Source: an uncultured Eubacteriales bacterium (lineage in GTDB: Bacteria; Bacillota; Clostridia; Peptostreptococcales; Anaerovoracaceae). Taken from it: a DNA stretch of 64,000 nt. Shown piece by piece: positions 8,126 to 16,821 of this stretch. The stretch covers positions 1 to 64,000 of the forward strand of contig CADBXM010000014.1 in NCBI GenBank assembly GCA_902798745.1, in the 5' to 3' direction. The notes beneath the pieces are model-generated. The model saw only the letters and a program-made list of their open reading frames with translations. It searched no databases and was not told the origin of the DNA. Each line of letters opens with the position of its first letter. Within the stretch, counting starts at the first letter, position 1. Both the position numbers and the translations under genes were made by a program.

Positions 8126-10552
8126 ATGGATACGAGTGATTTGAAAAAAAGGATCGGAATAATGGCTCTTACACTTACGATGGTTTCCACATATCTTTTT
8201 ATCGTTACAATTGGGAATGAAAATTTGCATGTATATGCTGCGGATTCCGGCCCAAATGCACAGTATTCTCTAGCAGGAGCGGAGTATTGGGTATATACAA
8301 ACAGCTCTTGCTCAAAACGAGCGGAAGATGCCAGTGGACATTACGCTGTATTTACGACCGGTGCTGATGGAACGGCGAATGAAATAGAACTTAATGAGGG
8401 TACTTATTATGTAAAGGAAGCGAAGGCATCAAAAGGATATGTTCTCGACACCACGGTATATACCGCTACCGTTGCATCAGATAAAACAAGCTGGGTTAAT
8501 CCAAACGGCGGAAAACAGGTGAAAGAAGTACCGCAATCAGCCCCTTTATCTATTCAAAAGATAGATAAAGAGACAGGAAATCCAGTTGCTCTCGGAAGCG
8601 GGTCACTGGCAAACGCTCAGTTCGAGGTGGCTTATTCCGACGGAACAGTAATCAGCAGGAAGTGGATCATTAAGACCGATGATAATGGAATAGCAAAACT
8701 TGATGAAGCACACAAGGTGTCGGGTCCAGATTTTTATAAGAACTCAAAGGGAGAATGCGTGGTACCTCTTGGAAAAGTAACGATAACAGAGATCGAACCC
8801 TCGACGGGCTATCTGAAGAACAATGGAACTATAACGATCAAAATAGATTGGGATGGAGCGAGTGCTTCAAACGAAACGACATCGAATATTACGGTATCAG
8901 GAGCAAGCGAAGGATATACCCTTGGCAACACAAAGCCTATTGTGGTCAATTGTCCGGAGCAAATCAAGAGAGGCGATATCAAATGGAACAAAATATCTGA
9001 GAGGACTCATGCACGTCTTTCTGTTCCTTTTGTCATAACTTCTGCAACAACAGGGGAGGCACACGTAGTTTACACTGATGCTAATGGATTTGTAACGACA
9101 AACTCATCGGAGGATAAAGGCGGGACTGCTCATTCCACAAGAACAAATGAAAACGACAACGGTGTTATAACACCTGAAGGAGCTCCGATTTTAGATGAAA
9201 ACGGGCATGTAAATACGGCAAATTTAAAAAATGAAACAGGGATATGGTTTGGTAAAGATAAAAAAGGTAATGCGAGTGCTGCAGTCAACAACGATCTTGG
9301 AGCACTTCCATATGACACTTATTATGTCTCTGAGCTTCCTGTACCTGATAACGATGGGTACACCTTAGTCAAGGACGTTAGGTTTGTTATATCGCGTGAT
9401 CTATACGAAATAGAAGGCGGTACACTTGACAATCAGGACAAAGAAAGAAAAGAAGAAAAACCAGAACCAGAACCAGAGCCTGGGTATGACATGTACAAGG
9501 TGCGAAACGAAGAAGCAACGGATAATGGTGATGGGAAGTTTGGCTTCCAATCGGGAGACTTTGTAACATATGATGTAATCATTTCAAATACCAATATCGA
9601 GGGAGAATTGACTCTTGATGTTTCCGACGAATTCGCAAAAAAACCTGAATACTTTAGCAAACCTGTAGTAGTGAAAGTCGAAAATGCGACACAGAACAGG
9701 ATAAGCGAAGATAAGAACACAGTTAATATCACTGTTCAGGCGGAAAACACAGCTACGGTGACATATAGCGCGCGTATTCTTTCGAAGGCTGAAGAATACC
9801 TTGCAGACAAGGCAGGGGACTCTGATTCAAAGAAAGGAGAATTAGACTGCAACAAGGCAGACAGGGATAACAAGCCTGATGAGAAAGACGGCTATCGCAA
9901 CATGGCGTACGCCAAAAACGTCTGGTACAAGACTGAAGAAGGTACGAAAAAACAGCTGGAGTCAAAAGAAGATGATGCTCAGACACCTGTTAAGGTCCCA
10001 GTGATCGGAACATATCTGGCAGACGACAAGAATCGAAAGACGCTTGGTATTGATAAGGAGATAACAATTATAGACACAATAGCTTATGAAGGACTTACTC
10101 CCGGCCGGAAGTATGCAGCTGTGGGTGAGTTGATGGTAAAAGAGGAAAAAGAACCGCTTGTTGATAACGACGGTCCCGTGATATCTGTCGGTACATTTAC
10201 AGCCAAAGATGAGAACGGATCAACCGTTGTTGAGTTTACAGTAAATACAAAAGGCCTTGCGGGAAAACATTTGGTGGCATTCGAGACTTTATACAACATT
10301 TCAGGAACAGACCTTGAAGTTTCCGAGACCCCTACGCTGAGCGAAGTAGAAGAAAAAGGGATACTGGTAGCTGAGCATAAAAACCTAAAGAACAAAGACC
10401 AGACTGTTCTTGTAGAATCTCCTGGCGAGACCATAAAGCGTTCTCCGGATACAGGAGATAAAGCACTGATCATTTGTTACGCAGCACTTCTTGCATCAGC
10501 TGCTGCCGGGCTTGTCATAATGATCAAATTAAGAATAAGGAGCATCAGGTAA
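8126..10552 (+). CDS. Wall-anchored SpaA/VaFE isopeptide surface protein
   Basis: An 808-residue exported protein. A signal peptide (1-39, ending VYAAD) leads straight into SpaA-like prealbumin domains: NAQYSLAGAEYWVY (about 44-130), LSIQKIDKETGN (about 135-225) and a third from about 283. A PEPEPEPG linker, a DUF11-like region and a VaFE repeat (IIDTIAYEGLTPG to VAFETLY, about 635-740) follow. The end is a sortase signal, SPDTG at 773-777, then TM and a basic tail. Such domains form lysine-asparagine isopeptide bonds. It starts 18 bp after the previous gene, so it is probably expressed with the Tad pilus. It lacks the N-terminal adhesive head that similar proteins have. Confidence 0.88.
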   Translation: MDTSDLKKRIGIMALTLTMVSTYLFIVTIGNENLHVYAADSGPNAQYSLAGAEYWVYTNSSCSKRAEDASGHYAVFTTGADGTANEIELNEGTYYVKEAKASKGYVLDTTVYTATVASDKTSWVNPNGGKQVKEVPQSAPLSIQKIDKETGNPVALGSGSLANAQFEVAYSDGTVISRKWIIKTDDNGIAKLDEAHKVSGPDFYKNSKGECVVPLGKVTITEIEPSTGYLKNNGTITIKIDWDGASASNETTSNITVSGASEGYTLGNTKPIVVNCPEQIKRGDIKWNKISERTHARLSVPFVITSATTGEAHVVYTDANGFVTTNSSEDKGGTAHSTRTNENDNGVITPEGAPILDENGHVNTANLKNETGIWFGKDKKGNASAAVNNDLGALPYDTYYVSELPVPDNDGYTLVKDVRFVISRDLYEIEGGTLDNQDKERKEEKPEPEPEPGYDMYKVRNEEATDNGDGKFGFQSGDFVTYDVIISNTNIEGELTLDVSDEFAKKPEYFSKPVVVKVENATQNRISEDKNTVNITVQAENTATVTYSARILSKAEEYLADKAGDSDSKKGELDCNKADRDNKPDEKDGYRNMAYAKNVWYKTEEGTKKQLESKEDDAQTPVKVPVIGTYLADDKNRKTLGIDKEITIIDTIAYEGLTPGRKYAAVGELMVKEEKEPLVDNDGPVISVGTFTAKDENGSTVVEFTVNTKGLAGKHLVAFETLYNISGTDLEVSETPTLSEVEEKGILVAEHKNLKNKDQTVLVESPGETIKRSPDTGDKALIICYAALLASAAAGLVIMIKLRIRSIR

Positions 10553-10573
10553 GTGCAAATTAAGGAGATAAAA

Positions 10574-11236
10574 ATGAAGCATCTTGATAATAATAAATGT
10601 AGGAGCATTGAGCGACTTATAGGGACAGTTCTCACTGTCATGCTTTTTACAGCGGCTTTCTCTTTAGGCGCGCATGCTCTGGACGACGGCACAACTGTAG
10701 AATTCAATGTTAATACATCACATAATGACGATGCAGGCTTTGTAGTCTTCAAACTCGATGATTACGATTATTTGAAGGGCTCATGTATACAGAAAGGAAC
10801 GCCATATTCAAAAAGCGGAAAGGCTAAAATGAGCAGTAAATCAAATTCAAGCAATTTAGCAAAAGCTGCATATTATGTTGACGTTGAAAAAGGTTGGTTC
10901 GGTAATAGTAAAGACAGGCCGTCCATAATGGATGAGGCCGGAGTAGCAAGCAGATTTAAAGCCGGGCTTTTAGCCGAGGACATAGTTCAATGTGCGAATC
11001 AGGGTACAGAAAAATGGTCATCGATAGCATTGAACCAAACCTATCCGGAAAAATATGTTAAATATGTATGTGATCTTGTTGAGAAAACGATACCGGATGT
11101 CAAAGTACCTGATAACTTTGTAATATACAAAGGCAGTCCGAATGACGATTCCCAGGACTTTGCTGTTTGGGGTTATTCGCCAACAGGCAAACTCAAACTT
11201 AAAAAAATCTCTTCGAATACGGGAATAAGTGGTTAG
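10574..11236 (+). CDS. Truncated adhesin head, exported, without wall anchor
   Basis: A 220-residue protein with Shine-Dalgarno AAGGAGATAAAA and a signal peptide ending in GAHALDD. The rest looks like the N-terminal head of a SpaA-type surface protein. Its end (VPDNFVIYKGSP, then GKLKLKKISSNTGISG and TAG) matches the head/SpaA junction of the protein at 63232 (VPDSFKVFICYM, then GYLTMKKVSNRTSITDG). The stop falls where the first SpaA domain should begin, and no sortase signal follows. It is either a decayed gene or a secreted head that pairs with the 8126 product, which starts at the missing junction. Confidence 0.65.
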   Translation: MKHLDNNKCRSIERLIGTVLTVMLFTAAFSLGAHALDDGTTVEFNVNTSHNDDAGFVVFKLDDYDYLKGSCIQKGTPYSKSGKAKMSSKSNSSNLAKAAYYVDVEKGWFGNSKDRPSIMDEAGVASRFKAGLLAEDIVQCANQGTEKWSSIALNQTYPEKYVKYVCDLVEKTIPDVKVPDNFVIYKGSPNDDSQDFAVWGYSPTGKLKLKKISSNTGISG

Positions 11237-11300
11237 CAATCCTGTGACCTTAATTTATACTATATGTAGGATTATTTGATCTGAAAGGAGAGAACGATCA

Positions 11301-11588
11301 ATGATAAGACATATAGTAATGTTTAAGATCAAGGATGAATACAAGGATGAGATCCCTCAACTGGTGGAGAACTTCTACGGAATGAAGGGGAAGATCGAAG
11401 GAATGCTGGAACTTGAGGCAGGAGCAGATATACTTCACAGCGAAAGGTCATATGACCTCGCGCTGATAACATTATTTGAAAACAGAAACGCTTTCGACGC
11501 ATATCAGACGCATCCGGTCCATATGCCGGTCAAAAAGCATATGCATGAGGTGCGCAGCAGTTCTGTTGCCTGCGATTTTGAAATATAG
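11301..11588 (+). CDS. Dabb (stress-responsive A/B barrel) family protein
   Basis: A 95-residue protein with the Dabb signature: MIRHIVMFKIKDE at the start, a central SYDLALITLFEN, and HPVHMPVKKHM near the end. These proteins form a small dimeric alpha/beta barrel; most bacterial members have no known substrate. The gene has a good ribosome site (GAAAGGAGAG) and stands alone between the adhesin fragment and the promoter of the next operon. Confidence 0.85.
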   Translation: MIRHIVMFKIKDEYKDEIPQLVENFYGMKGKIEGMLELEAGADILHSERSYDLALITLFENRNAFDAYQTHPVHMPVKKHMHEVRSSSVACDFEI

Positions 11589-11610
11589 TCATATAGCCCA
11601 CAATCATAAC

Positions 11611-11639
11611 TTGTTGTATTTCCTCGTTTGAGATACAAT
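11611..11639 (+). promoter_or_regulatory. Sigma-A-type promoter for NifU-like/GGGtGRT operon
   Basis: TTGTTG (11611-11616), a 17-bp spacer, and TACAAT (11634-11639). It lies about 50 bp upstream of the 11692 start codon. Confidence 0.65.
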
Positions 11640-11691
11640 GAATAGGAATGAGATAGAAATCAATTTCACTGAATATCAGGAGGTTATTATT

Positions 11692-12384
11692 ATGATTTAT
11701 TCAGCAGAAGTGAAAGGCATGTGTCCTGTTCACCAGGGAGTGCATCATGGCTCTGCACCTATTCCTGAAGAAGGAAAATGGGTGAAGCCTAAACAGATAT
11801 CCGACATTTCAGGATATACTCACGGCATTGGTTGGTGCGCACCTCAGCAGGGAGCCTGCAAGCTTTCACTCAACGTTAAAGACGGAATCATTCAGGAAGC
11901 TCTGGTAGAGACTATCGGTTGCTCCGGAATGACGCATTCAGCCGCAATGGCATCTGAGATCCTTCCGGGACTCACTGTGCTTGAGGCGCTCAATACGGAC
12001 CTAGTATGCGACGCTATCAACACGGCGATGAGAGAGATCTTCCTTCAGATCGTTTACGGACGTTCACAGAGCGCTTTCTCAGAAGGCGGCCTCCAGATCG
12101 GAGCAGGTCTTGAGGATCTCGGTAAGGGAACAAGATCGATGGTCGGCACAACATACGGTACTCTTGAGAAGGGACCAAGATATCTCGATCTTACAGAAGG
12201 ATATATTACACAGCTTGCTCTTGATGAGGATGATGAGATCATCGGATACAAGTATCTCAACTTTGGCAAGATGATGGACTTCCTCAAGGCAGGCGATGAT
12301 GCTGCTACAGCTGTAGAGAAGGCGTCCGGCCAGTATGGAAGAGTTGCTGATGCTGCAAAACTGATCGATCCGCGTAAAGAATAA
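11692..12384 (+). CDS. Iron-sulfur scaffold (NifU-like) protein paired with GGGtGRT protein
   Basis: A 230-residue protein resembling the iron-sulfur cluster scaffold proteins that precede GGGtGRT genes in anaerobes. Visible features are CAPQQGACKLSLNV and TIGCSGMTHSAAMAS, a Cys-containing block followed by small residues as in NifU/IscU-like folds. The start at 11692 follows TCAGGAGGTTATT; an upstream in-frame ATG at 11638 lies at the promoter -10 box and is unlikely. The gene is 18 bp from the next one. The physiological role of the pair is not established. Confidence 0.78.
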   Translation: MIYSAEVKGMCPVHQGVHHGSAPIPEEGKWVKPKQISDISGYTHGIGWCAPQQGACKLSLNVKDGIIQEALVETIGCSGMTHSAAMASEILPGLTVLEALNTDLVCDAINTAMREIFLQIVYGRSQSAFSEGGLQIGAGLEDLGKGTRSMVGTTYGTLEKGPRYLDLTEGYITQLALDEDDEIIGYKYLNFGKMMDFLKAGDDAATAVEKASGQYGRVADAAKLIDPRKE

Positions 12385-12402
12385 AACAGGGAGGAAAGAG
12401 AC

Positions 12403-13422
12403 ATGATTACATTTGAATCTTACGAAAGAAGAGAAAAACAGATCCTTTCCAAGCTGGCTGAGTACGGTATCGGATCTATCGAAGAAGCAGAACAGATCAC
12501 AAAGGACGCAGGCCTTGATGTTTATCATATGATCGAGAACATCCAGCCTATCTGTTTCGAAAACGCAAAGTGGGCATATACAGTTGGCGCTGCTATCGCA
12601 ATAAAGAAGGGCTGCCGCAAGGCTGCTGATGCAGCTGCAGCTATCGGAGAAGGTCTCCAGGCATTCTGCATCCCTGGCTCCGTTGCAGATCGCCGTAAGG
12701 TCGGTCTCGGACATGGAAACCTCGGAAAGATGCTTCTCGAGGAGGATACGGAGTGCTTCGCGTTCCTCGCGGGACACGAGTCATTCGCTGCGGCTGAAGG
12801 TGCTATCGGTATCGCTTCCAAGGCTAACAAAGTCCGCCAGAAACCACTCAGAGTCATCCTGGACGGACTCGGCAAAGACGCTGCTCAGATCATCTCAAGG
12901 ATCAATGGATTCACTTATGTTGAGACTGAGTATGATTACTACACAGGAGAGCTCAAGGAAGTATTCAGAAAGTGCTACTCCAAGGATCCTGAGAGCCCAA
13001 GAGCCAAGGTAAATTGCTATGGCGCAAATGATGTACAGGAAGGCGTAGCCATCCTTTGGAAAGAGAATGTGGACGTTTCCATTACAGGTAACTCGACAAA
13101 CCCTACAAGATTCCAGCATCCAGTAGCAGGAACCTACAAGAAGGAAAGGCTCGAAGCAGGCAAGAAGTATTTCTCAGTTGCTTCCGGCGGCGGTACAGGA
13201 CGTACTCTGCATCCGGATAACATGGCTGCAGGCCCTGCATCCTACGGCATGACAGATACTATGGGACGTATGCACTCTGATGCTCAGTTTGCCGGTTCAT
13301 CCTCGGTACCTGCACACGTAGAGATGATGGGTCTCATCGGAGCAGGCAACAATCCAATGGTTGGAATGACTGTATCAGTAGCAGTTTCCGTAGAGGAAGC
13401 AGCGACTGCAGGCAAGTTCTAA
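12403..13422 (+). CDS. GGGtGRT family protein
   Basis: A 339-residue cytoplasmic protein that carries the motif after which the family is named (SGGGTGRTLHP, about residue 264). Other notable parts are IGEGLQAFCIPGSVADRRKVGLGHGNLG and ITGNSTNPTRFQHPVAGTY. The family is common in anaerobic Firmicutes and sits beside a NifU-like partner, as here. Codon choice is strongly biased toward preferred codons, which suggests high expression. No reaction is known to me for this family. Confidence 0.88.
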   Translation: MITFESYERREKQILSKLAEYGIGSIEEAEQITKDAGLDVYHMIENIQPICFENAKWAYTVGAAIAIKKGCRKAADAAAAIGEGLQAFCIPGSVADRRKVGLGHGNLGKMLLEEDTECFAFLAGHESFAAAEGAIGIASKANKVRQKPLRVILDGLGKDAAQIISRINGFTYVETEYDYYTGELKEVFRKCYSKDPESPRAKVNCYGANDVQEGVAILWKENVDVSITGNSTNPTRFQHPVAGTYKKERLEAGKKYFSVASGGGTGRTLHPDNMAAGPASYGMTDTMGRMHSDAQFAGSSSVPAHVEMMGLIGAGNNPMVGMTVSVAVSVEEAATAGKF

Positions 13423-13473
13423 TATATCAGAACTATTGCTGTGAGTTTATATTGAATGATCAATAGTAAATAC

Positions 13474-13495
13474 GGCCGGCGGCTATCCGCCGGCC
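13474..13495 (+). terminator. GC-rich hairpin before ispH-S1
   Basis: Perfect 9-bp stem GGCCGGCGG/CCGCCGGCC with loop CTAT. It is not followed by a clear T-run. It ends one base before the ATG at 13496, so it would block ribosome binding at that ATG. It may end the GGGtGRT transcript, act as an RNA stabiliser, or control the next gene. Confidence 0.5.
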
Positions 13496-13516
13496 ATGTT
13501 TCGAAAGAGAGAAAAA

Positions 13517-15700
13517 GTGGAAATAATCAGAGCCGAGCACTCGGGTTTCTGCTTCGGAGTTGACAGAGCTATCGATATGGCTTTTAAAGAAGCGGAAAAG
13601 AATGACAGAACAGGCAATCTTTATACATGCGGACATCTGATCCACAATGAGGCTGTTGTAAAGCGCCTCGAAGATATGGGAGTCTCGATGATATCTTCGC
13701 TTTCGGAGGCATCTGAAGGGGACACTGTTATTGTGCGATCGCATGGTGAGCCGCAGGAGTTCTATGAAGAAGCTGAAGCAAGGGGCATAACCCTGGTAGA
13801 TACCACATGTGTATTCGTTAAGAAGATACATCATCTTGCCCTGAAGGCGCACAGTGAGGGAATTCCGGTCGTTGTGATCGGTGATAAGGAGCATCAGGAA
13901 GTAAAAGCCACGAATGGTTGGTGCGGATATGAGGCTGTCGTGATCGGAGACGCGGAGGAAGCAAAAGAGCAAGCAGACCGGCTAAAGGGAAAGAAGCCGA
14001 TGGTAGTTTGCCAGACGACTATAAAGCAGGAACTGCTTCGGGAAATACTCTCTGTATTTGATGAAGAAGGCGTCGAATACGACATTCATAATACCATTTG
14101 CAATGCTACCAGAGACAGGCAGGAAAGCTGTGCAAAACTGGCTTCTGAGGTTGACGCGATGGTAGTTATAGGAGACAATCACAGTTCTAATTCGCGCAAG
14201 CTGTATGAAATTGCAAAAAAACATAACGAAAACAGCTTCTTTATAGAGAACTCAAGCAATAAACAGTTGAATCGCTTGACTAAATATACTAAAATAGGCT
14301 ACATAGCGGGCGCATCGACGCCCGAGTGGATTATCAAGGAGGTTATTTCCCACATGAGCGAAAATGTCAACAAGAATATGGAACAGAATCCAATGATGGA
14401 TTTCATGGATGACATTGAGAAATCTTTACGTTTACCAAAGCCAGGGGATGTTGTCGACGGTAAGATTGATCAGGTTATGGATGATGCGGTCATCGTCAAT
14501 ATGGGCTGCAAGAAGGATGGTATCCTTAGGTCAGACGAGGTCACATTGGAAGAGGGCCAGACTCTCGCAGATCTCTTCAAGGTAGGAGATGAGGTCAAGG
14601 CCAAAGTCATCAAATCTGATGACGGCGAAGGCGGAATCATGCTTTCGACAAAGAGACTGGTGGTGGTTGAGAACTACGCAGAGCTCGAAGAGGCAATGGA
14701 GAACAAGGATATCATCACCGTTACACTCACAAGAGCGGTCAACGGCGGTGTCATTGCAGCTTACAAGGAGATCACAGGATTCATTCCTATGTCACAGCTC
14801 TCCGACAGATATGTAGAGAACGCAGACGAGTTCCTCGGACAGACATTCGATGTCAGAGTCATCAGAGTGGACACAAAGCGTAACAGAGCCGTTTTCTCAA
14901 GAAAGGCCATACTGGTTGACGAGAAGCGCAAAGCTGTAGCAGAGATTTGGGAGAATCTCAACGTCGGCGATATCGTCGAGGGTAAGGTAATGAGATTCAC
15001 CGACTACGGCGCATTTGTAGATATAGGCGGAGTTGATGGACTTCTCCATATCTCAGAGATTTCCTGGGGCAAGCTCAAACACCCTGAGGAAGTTCTTAAG
15101 ATCGGAGACATCATCAATGTTAAGATCCTCTCCCTCAACGAAGAGAAGGGCAAGATCAGCCTCGGTCTCAAGCAGACACAGCCAGAGCCATGGACTCTCG
15201 TAGGCGAGAAGTATCAGGTTGGCGATGTACTCGAGGGTAAGGTTGTTCAGATCAAGGAATACGGCGCATTCGTAGAGCTCGAAGCAGGGCTTGACGGACT
15301 CGTACATATCTCCGAGATCGCAAACAAGAGAGTCGAGAACGTATTCGACGAACTCAAGGTCGGCGAGACAGTCAATGTCAAGATCATGGAAATCGACCCT
15401 GAGAAGAGAAGAATCAGCCTGAGCATCAAGGCTACACTCCCTGAAGAGGAAGCTGCTCCGGAAGAGAAAGAAACAGTTGCTGATGCAGTTGAAGATGCAG
15501 TACTTGACGCTAAGGAAGCAGCTGATGAGGCAGTTGAAGCCGTAAAGGAAAAAGCAAAGGATGTTATTGACGCAGTCAAAGAAGCAGTAGATGATGTCAA
15601 GGAAGATGTCAAGGAAGCTGCTGAAAAGGTATCCGATGCTGTTCAGGCTGCCAAGGAAGAGGCTGAATTCGAAGTCGAGAAGGCTAAAGAAGAGGAGTAA
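13517..15700 (+). CDS. ispH: IspH (HMBPP reductase) fused to ribosomal protein S1
   Basis: A 727-residue fusion. Residues 1-280 are IspH, the [4Fe-4S] enzyme that makes IPP and DMAPP in the last MEP-pathway step. Iron-sulfur cysteines are in HSGFCFGV, DTTCVFVKK and NTICNATRD; substrate-site residues include CGHLIHNEAV and GDKEHQEV. Four S1 RNA-binding domains follow (about 310-650; the last two, ending KISLGLKQ and RISLSIKA, are canonical). A tail of about 75 Ala/Glu/Lys/Asp-rich residues closes the protein. The fusion is known from Clostridia. The GTG at 13517 is chosen because the ATG at 13496 abuts a hairpin and has no Shine-Dalgarno. Confidence 0.93.
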   Translation: MEIIRAEHSGFCFGVDRAIDMAFKEAEKNDRTGNLYTCGHLIHNEAVVKRLEDMGVSMISSLSEASEGDTVIVRSHGEPQEFYEEAEARGITLVDTTCVFVKKIHHLALKAHSEGIPVVVIGDKEHQEVKATNGWCGYEAVVIGDAEEAKEQADRLKGKKPMVVCQTTIKQELLREILSVFDEEGVEYDIHNTICNATRDRQESCAKLASEVDAMVVIGDNHSSNSRKLYEIAKKHNENSFFIENSSNKQLNRLTKYTKIGYIAGASTPEWIIKEVISHMSENVNKNMEQNPMMDFMDDIEKSLRLPKPGDVVDGKIDQVMDDAVIVNMGCKKDGILRSDEVTLEEGQTLADLFKVGDEVKAKVIKSDDGEGGIMLSTKRLVVVENYAELEEAMENKDIITVTLTRAVNGGVIAAYKEITGFIPMSQLSDRYVENADEFLGQTFDVRVIRVDTKRNRAVFSRKAILVDEKRKAVAEIWENLNVGDIVEGKVMRFTDYGAFVDIGGVDGLLHISEISWGKLKHPEEVLKIGDIINVKILSLNEEKGKISLGLKQTQPEPWTLVGEKYQVGDVLEGKVVQIKEYGAFVELEAGLDGLVHISEIANKRVENVFDELKVGETVNVKIMEIDPEKRRISLSIKATLPEEEAAPEEKETVADAVEDAVLDAKEAADEAVEAVKEKAKDVIDAVKEAVDDVKEDVKEAAEKVSDAVQAAKEEAEFEVEKAKEEE

Positions 15701-15729
15701 TCCTATACTCTGAAATAATGATCAAGATA

Positions 15730-15760
15730 CAGCCGCATCCTTTAGGGTGCGGCTGTTTGA
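15730..15760 (+). terminator. Intrinsic terminator after ispH-S1
   Basis: Stem AGCCGCA/TGCGGCT with a short loop, followed by GTTTG. It is about 30 bp after the stop codon. Confidence 0.75.
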
Positions 15761-15774
15761 TAAGAAAACAAACA

Positions 15775-16632
15775 ATGCTTAAAGAAGAATCCGAACTTAA
15801 GAAAAAGAATATAAAGATGGTCGCGCTCGACCTGGACGGAACTACTTTCAATAGTGCCGGCGATATTTCTGAGCGGAATACAGCTGCAATTGAAGAAGCG
15901 GCCTCGAAGGGAGTGCATGTAGTTATTTCAACAGGGCGTTCCTTTAGGTCTCTTCCGGATCACATCAAGAATGTCGAAGGCATTGAGTATGCCATCACTT
16001 CAAACGGCGCTCAAGTCAATCGCGTAGAGAGTGGAGAGGCCGTTTATAAAGACTGCCTTGACAGGGAAGCGGTCAAGGAGATCGCAAGGCTCAAAGACGA
16101 GACATGCGCCGATATAGAAGTATTTATACATGGGCAGGCATATGTCGATGAATCGTATTATAACGATGTAAGAGATAATGGCTGCGCTTACAGAAACGCT
16201 GCATATGTGCTCTGGAGCAGAAAACCTGTGCCGGATGTAAGCAGCTTGATGCTTGAGCATGATGAAGAAATAGAGAATGTCAATTTCGTCTATGAAACGC
16301 TTGAGATGCTTGAAGCCGCAAGGCCAAAGGTCAATGCAATAGAGAACGCTACGATCACATCATCGTTCCCAAACAATCTTGAAGTGGGCGGACCGAACAC
16401 CAGTAAGAAAACAGCACTTGTCTGGTTGATGAAAGAGCTGGGAATAGTACCTGATGAGCTTATGTGCTGCGGAGACGCTCCTAATGATATAAAGATGGCT
16501 GAGCTTGCCGGGATAGGAGTTGCAGTAGCAAACGCATGGGGAGGTCTAAAGGACCACGCAGACTACATCACGGAGAGTAACGACGATGATGGTGTTGGGA
16601 TCGCAATAGAGAAGTTCGTGTTGAAAAAATAG
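15775..16632 (+). CDS. Cof-type HAD-superfamily hydrolase
   Basis: A 285-residue phosphatase of the HAD IIB (Cof) group. Motif I is VALDLDGTTFN, motif II is ISTGRSF, the cap domain lies in the middle, and motifs III/IV are SKKTALVWL and CCGDAPNDIKM. Family members dephosphorylate sugar phosphates and cofactors such as FMN or pyridoxal phosphate; the substrate here cannot be told. ATG 15775 is preferred because the longer frame runs through the terminator. No good Shine-Dalgarno is seen, and an ATG at 15817 is possible. Confidence 0.85.
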   Translation: MLKEESELKKKNIKMVALDLDGTTFNSAGDISERNTAAIEEAASKGVHVVISTGRSFRSLPDHIKNVEGIEYAITSNGAQVNRVESGEAVYKDCLDREAVKEIARLKDETCADIEVFIHGQAYVDESYYNDVRDNGCAYRNAAYVLWSRKPVPDVSSLMLEHDEEIENVNFVYETLEMLEAARPKVNAIENATITSSFPNNLEVGGPNTSKKTALVWLMKELGIVPDELMCCGDAPNDIKMAELAGIGVAVANAWGGLKDHADYITESNDDDGVGIAIEKFVLKK

Positions 16633-16662
16633 CAGACAGGGAGAACTGATCAATAAAAGTAC

Positions 16663-16696
16663 AAGGACTGGATCAAGAAGATCGAGTCCTTTTTGT
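16663..16696 (+). terminator. Intrinsic terminator after HAD gene
   Basis: Stem AGGACT-GATC/GATC-AGTCCT with loop AAGAA and one opposed G-G, followed by TTTTTG. Confidence 0.8.
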
Positions 16697-16760
16697 ATTA
16701 TTTCTCGTGCTTCGTATGTGCAAAAATTAGGCTGTTTTTTGCAGGAATTAGGGAGTATTT

Positions 16761-16777
16761 TGTTCGACAAAAGAACA
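16761..16777. promoter_or_regulatory. Inverted repeat upstream of yraN-comM-dprA
   Basis: TGTTC, 7 bases, GAACA, about 45 bp before the yraN start. It could be an operator for the DNA-uptake cluster. It does not match the Gram-positive LexA box in orientation or spacing. Short, so chance is possible. Confidence 0.3.
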
Positions 16778-16821
16778 GTCGGTTGATACGATTATTTGTG
16801 TGAAACAGGAGGGCAGGGACC

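Noticed and set aside
9450..9485. Short repeat of CCAGAA units
   Set aside because: It codes the PEPEPEP linker of the surface protein; common in such proteins and not a CRISPR or phase-variation tract of note.
12079..12777. A 232-codon minus-strand open frame
   Set aside because: It spans the NifU-like and GGGtGRT genes antisense. The sense genes have clear families, so this is a shadow.
16755..16790. Possible LexA (SOS) box or third copy of the 30-bp element before yraN
   Set aside because: TGTTC-N7-GAACA has the wrong orientation and spacing for CGAAC-N4-GTTCG. Only loose similarity to the tadZ/comEC element is seen (GTTGATxCG), and the start distance does not match.
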